DNA of 59,155 nucleotides, from the NCBI GenBank assembly GCA_940747215.1, contig CALNWS010000025.1, forward strand, positions 1-59,155, given 5' to 3'. Positions 52,629 through 59,155 of the stretch are shown piece by piece. Position numbers and translations under genes: made by a program. The notes under the pieces are model-generated. The model was given only the letters and a program-made list of their open reading frames with translations, had not been told where the DNA came from and did no database searches. Numbering within the stretch: position 1 is the first letter of the stretch; the number at the start of each line of letters is the position of its first letter. The stretch is from an uncultured Paraburkholderia sp. Lineage in GTDB: Bacteria > Pseudomonadota > Gammaproteobacteria > Burkholderiales > Burkholderiaceae.

Positions 52629-53194
52629 TCAGGCGTCACGCATCACGCCGCAACGTGACGCGCAACGCAAGACCACCGCTTGCTGAACCGACAGATGCTT
52701 ACGCTTGGCGAGTTCCTGCGCCATCGCGTAGTGTGCTGGATCGTCGGCAACGTTTTCTTCGCAGCGTCCTTCAACTTTTCGCCTGCGAGTGCGACCTGCT
52801 CGATATACGCCTTGTCGAAATCGGCACCGCGCAGATTGTTGATGCTCGCGATCACGGCCGTGCCGGGATCGTTCTTCTGCACATCGACGCCACGCGGGCT
52901 GGCCGCGCGCAATGCGTCGGAAATCTTCGCGTTGTCAGTGGAGACACGTTCGGCGAGTGCATTCACATCACGATCCGTCGAACGCGACGTTGCAATGCGC
53001 ACCGCATCGCGCTGCGTTGCAACGGCCTTCGTGCCGTCGGCGATGAACGTTTGATCGGCCGCATGCAGACGGACGTCGTCGGACGCGGCGGCAGCGGGCG
53101 CTGCGGGTACGTTCTGCGCGTGCGCCGCACCTGCGGCCATCAACAGGCTGAACATGCACGTACCGGCAAGAGCGGCGAAAGGCGAACGATTCAT
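52629..53194 (-). pseudogene. DUF4142 periplasmic protein, frameshifted near the end
   Basis: The signal peptide MNRSPFAALAGTCMFSLLMAAGAAHAQ is followed by a DUF4142 ferritin-like helical bundle (FIADGTKAVATQRDAVRIA, AKISDALRAASPRGVDV, ADFDKAYIEQVALAGEKLKDAAK). One base is wrong near 52755 (AAGAAAACG); in the corrected frame DDPAHYAMAQELAKRKHLSVQQA continues to a TGA at 52629. The altered product keeps about 145 residues, including most of the bundle, so partial function cannot be excluded. Role unknown. Confidence 0.85.
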
Positions 53195-53375
53195 GACTTC
53201 TCCTTGTTGTGTGAAAGCGAAACTAATGCGTGAACCCTGACATGCGATGCGTGTTAAACCCCCTTGCAGTCCGCTTGCGAGCGCCTGACCGCATGCATCT
53301 TTCGCTGGGGATTCTAGGAGGCGCGCTATTCGTCATATGAAACGGCGCCGTCGCTTTTGTAACCTTAGGTAACCT

Positions 53376-54358
53376 TCATATGAATGGCGTTTTTATGCCC
53401 ACGCGCTGTTCCGTCGGGCCGACTTCGAGGCGCTCCAACACTTCGGCGACCACTGCGTACAGCATGCCGACGTTGCCGTCCTCCAATTTCGCCGCGATTC
53501 CCCACGCACCTGGTGCGTTCACACGCGAGGCCAGCGACGCACGCATAACTGCCGTCCGCGCCCACCTTGCCGACAAGCGTGCCGCCGAAGACACGCATCA
53601 ACTCCGTACAAAAACGGCCCTCGCCTGCCACGAGTTCGGGATACGTCGTCATAGCCCGATAGATTCGCGCGAGTGCCTGCGTGCGCGCCGTTCGATGACT
53701 CGTTCACTTCGTCTTCCGCTACGGCCAGCTTTGCGAAGAGACGCGAGAGACGGTCGAGAGGAAACGCGGGCGTCGGCAGATTGCAACCGTCGATCGCCCA
53801 TTTCACGCCGTCGTCCGGCAAATCGCAGACGTCCGCCACCGTGTACTTCACGCGCACCTGCAACGGATGGTCCGGCAATTCGTAACCCGCCAGCGCCGCG
53901 CCGATGGAACGCGCGCCCGCCAGCATGGCGGCGTGCTTGCCGGAGCAGTTGCTGCATACGGCGCCCGGTTTGAAATCACGCTTCAACCAGTCGACATACA
54001 CGGCGTCCGATAACGGCGGATGACCGCCGCAACGCAAATCGGCTTCACTGGCCTGCACTTTCGCCAGCATCGAGCGCGCATGTTCGATGTGACGCGGCTC
54101 GCTGCTATGCGACGCGCACATCAACGCGAGATCGGCCTCGTCGAAACCGAAGCGTTCTAGCGCGCCGGTTTCGACCACCGCCAGCGCCTGCGCCGGCTTC
54201 GCGGCGGAATGCGCGAGCGTCATGCGTGAGGGATCGCCGAACGAATACAGCAGGCCGCCGTTCGCGCTCACCACGGCAACGTGGCCGACATGTCTGTTCT
54301 CGACCGATTCGCCACGGTAGACGGTTGCCGCAACCGGGGCGCTCTCACGCGATGTCAT
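53376..54358 (-). pseudogene. L-asparaginase (Rhizobium etli type II family), frameshifted
   Basis: Starts MTSRESAPVAATVYRGESVENRHVGHVAVV; ESVENRHVGHVAVV and CSNCSGKHAAMLAGARSIG with WAIDGCNLPTPAFPLDRL are signatures of the asparaginase family first described in Rhizobium etli. The frame is lost near 53690 (ESSNGAHAGT), then MTTYPELVAGEGRFCTELMRVFGGTLVGKVGADGSYA and EDGNVGMLYAVVAEVLERL continue in other frames. Asparagine breakdown is therefore lost here unless another copy exists. Confidence 0.88.
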
Positions 54359-54374
54359 TGTTTGTCTCCGTGTT

Positions 54375-55445
54375 TTACTGGCTCGGCACCAGTTCGTCGA
54401 CACGCTCCAGCGTGCGCGTACGTTTGAGTTCGGGGAAGAATTTCATCCATAGCAGCGCGACCGCGATCGTCGCAAAGCCGCCCACCAGTACGGCGGGTTG
54501 CGCGCCCCACCAACCCGCGGTCAGGCCGGATTCGAATTCGCCCAACTGGTTCGACGTGCCGATGAACAGCGAATTGACCGCGCTCACACGGCCCAGCATT
54601 TCATCGGGTGTGCGCAACTGCACGAGCGACAGACGCACGACGACGCTGATCGTGTCCGATGCGCCCAGCACGAACAGCCCGATCAGCGAGACGGTGAATT
54701 GATGCGACAGACCGAACACCACAGTCGCCGCGTCGAATGCGATCACGCCGCCGAACAGCACCGCGAACAGATCGAGCGACAACGCGCCGAGAATGACCGG
54801 TTCGCTGCGAATGAATTTGATGCCCGAGAATACCGATTCGAGCGTAACGGGTGCACGGCTCGCCGGCTTCGCCTGTAACGGAATGGCCCACACGGCAAAG
54901 GCGGCGGCGAACGACAGCATGCACGCCAGATAGGCCGCACCGGGACCAACGTCGTACAGCAGGCCACCCAATGTGGAACACGCGATCTGCGCGGTCTGAT
55001 TCGCGGAAGTGGCCCACGCGGTCGCCTTCGGCAACTGGTCACGCGGCACGACGCCCGGCAGCAGCGACGCCACCGCGGGCGATTCGAACGCGCGCGCTGC
55101 ACCTACGCAGGCAGCGAGCACATAGATGGCCGGCGCACTGATCCAGCCGCCGAACGTGCCGAGCGCAAACAGCAATGCAGCGACACTTTCGAGGCTTTGA
55201 CAGATGGCCGCGATACGGCGCCGGTCGTAACGGTCGGCAAAATGTCCGACGACGAGCGTCAGCAGAAACATCGGCAGGAACTGCGCGAGCCCGACGAGAC
55301 CGAGTGCGAACGCGCTATGCGTGAGCGCGTAGATATGCCAGCCCATCGCCACCGCCAGCATCTGGAACGATAGCGACGAAAGGATCCGGGTGCACCAGAA
55401 TCGTTGAAAAGCGGGCTGTTTCGGCAAACTGACGACGCGCCCGCC
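54375..55445 (-). pseudogene. EntS-like MFS exporter, 5' fusion and in-frame deletion
   Basis: An open frame of about 355 codons reads SLPKQPAFQRFWCTRILSSLSFQMLAVAMGWHIYALTHSAFALGLVGLAQF onward to VDELVPSQ. Motif A-like HFADRYDRRR is present. Between GGVIAFDA and ATVVFGLSHQF about 50-55 residues (roughly two helices) are missing relative to the family. The start codon region is replaced by the 5' part of an outer-membrane lipoprotein gene at about 55445, so the native promoter and start are lost. It follows that gene on the same strand. Confidence 0.75.
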
Positions 55446-55867
55446 GCCACCTGATAGTCGCTGCTCACCGTCATGCGGCCAACATACGAGAGATCGGCGG
55501 GCGTACGCGTGCGTGTGCCCTCGCCTGTCACCGACACCGTCGGCAGTAGATTCGTGCGCTCGATGCGATATTGCGCGCGCCTCCTGCACCTGCAACACGG
55601 GGACGCGCAGATCACGGTTGTGTTATTCAACGCGAGTTCGATAATGCGTTTCAGACGCGGATCGGTGAAGAACTCGTTCCAGCCGATGTCGGTTGCGGCA
55701 CGGCCTTATGCGCTGCGCGCCGCAGCGCTCGTGTCCGGCTGCGTTTCATAAACGCCGCCTTGCGGATAGCTCGCGGCAACCGGCGCATCGGGCCGGTGAT
55801 AGGTCGGGGCCAGGCAGCCGGTCATCAGCGCGGCAGCAGCCAGCGCAATCAGTTCGTGCTTGTGCAT
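55445..55867 (-). pseudogene. RND outer-membrane lipoprotein (NodT/OprM family), N-terminal fragment
   Basis: Lipoprotein signal MHKHELIALAAAALMTGCLAPTYHRPDAP with lipobox LMTGC. The frame is lost after about 65 codons; AQYRIERTNLLPTVSVTGEGTRTRTPADLSYVGRMTVSSDYQVAAG, a typical OMF first-repeat block, follows in another frame. The sequence stops there, and the remaining 350 or so residues were removed by the deletion that joins it to the MFS gene. Its ATG lies one base beyond the stop of the RND permease gene, so the two were an operon. Confidence 0.85.
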
Positions 55868-55868
55868 A

Positions 55869-58800
55869 TCAATGTCCTTCGCTTTGCGCGTCTTCTTGTG
55901 CCGGCGCGTCGCTGCTGGAGAATTTCGAACGGATCACCACGTAGAACATCGGGATAGTGAAAATGGCGAAGAACGTCGCGATGAGCATCCCGCCGATCAC
56001 GCCGGTACCGATTGCGTGCTGGCTCGCCGAGTCGGCGCCGTTACTGATCACGAGCGGAAACACGCCGAGAATGAAAGCGAGCGACGTCATCAGGATGGGC
56101 CGCAAGCGCAGACGTGCGGCTTCGATTGCGGCAGCGACTGGCGTAAGCCCGCGTTAGAGTTGCAACTCGCACGCGAACTCCACGACCAGGATCGCGTTTT
56201 TCGCTACCAGGAGGAACACGTCGTTTTTGAGGCCACGCAAGGTGACGGCGAGCAACGCGCCCACCACACCGAGCGCACCGAGCGGCACGACCATGACCAC
56301 GGCGAACGGGATCGACCAGCTTTCGTACAACGCGGCGAGACACAGGAACACGACGAGGATCGAAATGCCGTACAGGATCGGTGCCTGCGAGCCCGATTGA
56401 CGCTCCTGGAACGACAGGCCGGTCCAGTCGTAGCCGATACCCGCGGGCAGCTTCGCGGCGAGCTTCTGCATCGCATCCATCGCCTAGCCGGTACTCTTGC
56501 CTGCACCCGCCGCGCCCTGAATTTATACGGCGGAAATACCGTTGTACCGCTCGAGCTTCGGCGAACCGTACGTCCACTCGCCCGATGCGATTGCCGAGAA
56601 ATGCACCATCGAACCCGAACTGCCGCGCACGTACCATTTGTCGAGATCCTGCGGATTCATGCGGAACGGCGAATCGCCCTGCAGGTAGACCTTTTTGATG
56701 CGGCCGTCGGTATCGAGAAAGTTGTTCACATAAGCCGAGGCCCATGCAATCGAGAACGTCTGGTCGATATCGGAGACCGTCACGCCCAATGTCTGCGCTT
56801 TCTCGCGATTCACGTTCACCTTGAAATGCGGCGTGTCGCTCAAACCATTCGGATGCACGAGCGAGAGCGACGAATCTTTCGCCGCCATACCGAGCAACTG
56901 GTTACGCGCGTTCATCAATGCTTCGTGACAGAAGCCGGCGTTATCCGTGAGTTCGAAATCGAAACCGGATGCGGTACCGCGTTCGGGAATGGACGGCGGA
57001 TTCACTGGAATCACGGTCGCGCCCTTGTACGACTCGTAATACGCGAACATGCGGCCCACTAGCGCCTGCACTTTCTGGTTCGCGTGCTGACGCTGCGTGT
57101 AATCCTTCATGCGCACGAACGCGAGACCCGGGTTCTGGCCACGCCCCGCGAAGCTGAAACCGTTCACCGTGAAAACCGAATCGACAACGTCCTTTTCCTG
57201 CGTGAGCAGATAGTCGGACACGTTTTTCAGCGTACGTGCCGTGGTTTCCTGCGTCGAACCCGGCGGCGTCTGCACGATTACGAACATCGTGCCCTGATCT
57301 TCGTCGGGCAGGAACGACTTGGGCAGCTTCACGAACAGCAGAGCCACAGCGGCGATCAACATGAGGTAAATGATCAGCCAGCGGCCCGAGCGCCGGATGA
57401 CGTGCTGCACGCCGCCGTGATAACGGTCGCGGCCTTTGTCAAAGGTGCGATTGAACCAGCCGAAAAACCCTTCTTTTCTTCGTGATGCCCCTGCGGTATC
57501 GGCTTGAGAATCGTCGCGCACAGTGCGGGAGTGAGCACCAGTGCGACCAGCACGGAGAGCACCATCGCTGCGACGATCGTCAGCGAGAACTGCCGGTAGA
57601 TTGCGCCGACCGAGCCGACCGAGAACGCCACCGGCACGAATACGGCGGACAGCACGAGCGCCACGCCGACGAGCGCGCCGGTAATCTGGCCCATCGCCTT
57701 GCGTGTGGCTTCGCGTGGAGACAGTCCCTCTTCCGCCATCACACGTTCGACGTTCTCCACCACGACAATGGCGTCGTCCACCAGTAGCCCGATGGCCAGT
57801 ACGAGGCCGAACATCGAAAGCGTATTGATCGAGAAACCCGCCACGCTCATGATCGCGAACGTGCCGAGCAGCACGACAGGTACTGCGATCGTTGGAATCA
57901 ACGTCGCGCGCAGATTTTGCAGGAACAGATGCATCACGAGGAACACGAGCACGATGCCTTCGACGAGCGTCTTCACGACTTCCTCGATCGACTGCTTCAC
58001 GAACGGCGTCGTGTCGTACGGGTAGTTCACTTTCAGGCCGTGCGGAAAGTTTTTTTGACAACTCGTCGATCTTCGCACGCACCGCTTTGGCCGTCTGTAG
58101 CGCATTCGCGCCGGTGGCAAGCTGAATGCCGAAACCTGCCGTGGGTTGGCCGTTGAACTTCGTGTCGAAGTTATAGTTTTCGCTGCCCAGCTCCACGCAC
58201 GCCACGTCCTTGATGCACCTGCGAGCCGTCCTGATTCACCTTCAGCAGCACGTTGCCGAACTGCTCGGGCATCTGCAGCAGCGTCGCCTGCGTGATCGTC
58301 GCCTGCAACGTCTGCCCCGGCACGGAAGGCGTGCCGCCGAGCAAGCCGCCCGCGACCTGCACGTTCTGATTCGTGAGCGCGGTTTCGACGTCTACCGGCG
58401 TGAGGCTGTACTGATTCAGCTTGTCCGCGTCGAGCCAGACGCGCATCGCGAACTGCGTGCCGAATAGCTGCACGGTGCCCACGCCGTCCACGTGGCTCAC
58501 CGGATCTTCGATATGCGAGGCGACGTAGTTCGCGAGATCGTAGCGGTCCATGCTGCCGTCCGATGAAATGAACGCCATGACCATCAAAAAACTGCTGCTC
58601 GATTTCGTGACCTTGGTACCCTGCTGTTGCACGGCTTCCGGAAGAAGCGGTGTCGCAAGCTGCAATTTGTTCTGCACCTGCACCTGCGCGATGTCGGGAT
58701 TGGTGCCCGCTGCGAACGTCAGCATGATGGTGGCCGAACCGGAATCGTCGGAAGTGGAGGACAGGTACAGCAAATGATCGAGGCCGCTCATCTGTTGCTC

Positions 58801-58995
58801 GATCACCTGCGTCACGGTGTTTTCCACCGTTTTCGCCGATGCGCCCGGATACGTCGCGCTGATCTGTACCGAAGGCGGCGCAATGGCCGGATACTGCGCG
58901 ACAGGCAGATTGAAAATGGAAGCAGTGCCAGCGAGCATCAGAATGATCGCGATCACCCACGCAAAAATCGGCCGGTCGATAAAGAACTTTGCCAT
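55869..58995 (-). pseudogene. RND multidrug efflux permease (HAE1/AcrB type), broken
   Basis: Inner-membrane proton-driven pump. [27 protein letters not shown] is the family start. TM4 has the proton-relay Asp pair in [22 protein letters not shown], and PKSFLPDEDQG and [33 protein letters not shown] are in place. Lesions: a shift near 58215 after NQDGSQ, a shift near 58050, a shift near 57470, TAA near 56525 (SAV*IQGAA), TAG near 56486 (STG*AMDAM), a short deletion in [13 protein letters not shown] near 56220, and TAA near 56155. The total length is close to the normal 1,040 residues. No periplasmic adaptor gene is seen upstream in the window. Confidence 0.92.
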
Positions 58996-59029
58996 CGAGC
59001 GCTCCGTTTATTGCGCGCCCGATTCGACC

Positions 59030-59155
59030 GTATGCGATCCACGAACGACGTTCCCCAGAGTAAGGTAGCGGAGCGCGTGAGGTGTGGTAGTGAAGCGGAT
59101 CAGCTTCGGCCACTGCGTGCGCAGATAGGTCAGTCCTTTGCCGAGCAAGCTTTTT
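59030..59155 (-). mobile_element. Probable IS66-type transposase remnant
   Basis: At the right edge the - strand reads [20 protein letters not shown], which resembles the segment of IS66 TnpC just before the conserved NNxxENAIRPF block; the following text (TTTPHA...) is scrambled and ends at a TAA near 59010. It lies where the adaptor gene of the RND operon would be expected. The rest of the element would lie beyond base 59155. Confidence 0.45.

Noticed and set aside
55860..57062. 400-codon + strand ORF opposite the RND permease
   Set aside because: Antisense shadow without motifs.

Overview
The window looks like the chromosome of a Burkholderia-group betaproteobacterium (Burkholderia/Paraburkholderia/Caballeronia) undergoing massive gene decay. 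The DNA is GC-rich with strongly GC-biased third positions, and the protein families (DUF4148, DUF2968, DUF4142, GndA-type 6-phosphogluconate dehydrogenase, double-length UvrA, many LysR regulators) are typical of that group. About forty of roughly fifty-five recognisable genes carry premature stops, one- or two-base frameshifts, short tandem duplications, in-frame deletions or gene-to-gene deletion junctions. Such a pseudogene load at this GC content is known from obligate Burkholderia/Caballeronia plant (leaf-nodule) symbionts; that placement is an inference.

Layout. 0-13 kb: intact glgP, an NlpD-like lipoprotein, gnd and a DUF938 methyltransferase, between broken MFS, threonine aldolase, cupin, DUF2968, DUF4148, sirtuin and SDR genes. 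13-18.5 kb: a polysaccharide deacetylase and exonuclease III fused tail-to-tail by a deletion, remnants of a molybdenum hydroxylase and its cofactor cytidylyltransferase, a broken UdgX-type uracil-DNA glycosylase fusion, a PIG-L deacetylase with one stop, and a tiny intact ORF. 18.6-22.3 kb: a complete but decayed phosphonate operon, aepX-cytidylyltransferase fusion > aepY > phnW, with an AT-rich upstream region. 22.9-27 kb: a truncated chemoreceptor, a diguanylate cyclase lacking its GGDEF motif, an isomerase, a small frameshifted ORF behind an SOS box, and a broken LysE exporter. 27-35.3 kb: intact yigZ, an aldehyde dehydrogenase with three amber stops and no indel, and oxalate-related remnants (LysR, OxlT, LysR, Frc). 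35.4-41.1 kb: a double-length uvrA behind a perfect LexA box, heavily damaged. 41-54 kb: a CoA-transferase/acyl-CoA dehydrogenase pair, four further LysR genes, SDR, AKR, TPR, DUF4142 and asparaginase, nearly all broken. 54.4-59.2 kb: a broken RND efflux operon (permease > outer-membrane lipoprotein) fused to an MFS gene, ending at what looks like an IS66 transposase remnant.

Functionally, the survivors are central carbon storage and metabolism (glgP, gnd), an envelope protein, a methyltransferase and small conserved proteins. Regulators, transporters, efflux, signalling, oxalate and phosphonate metabolism, and three DNA-repair enzymes (xth, UdgX, uvrA) have been lost. The phosphonate operon and the SOS-linked small gene are the most unusual contents. 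Because the calls rest on single-base lesions in one consensus sequence, assembly error has to be excluded before individual pseudogenes are believed.
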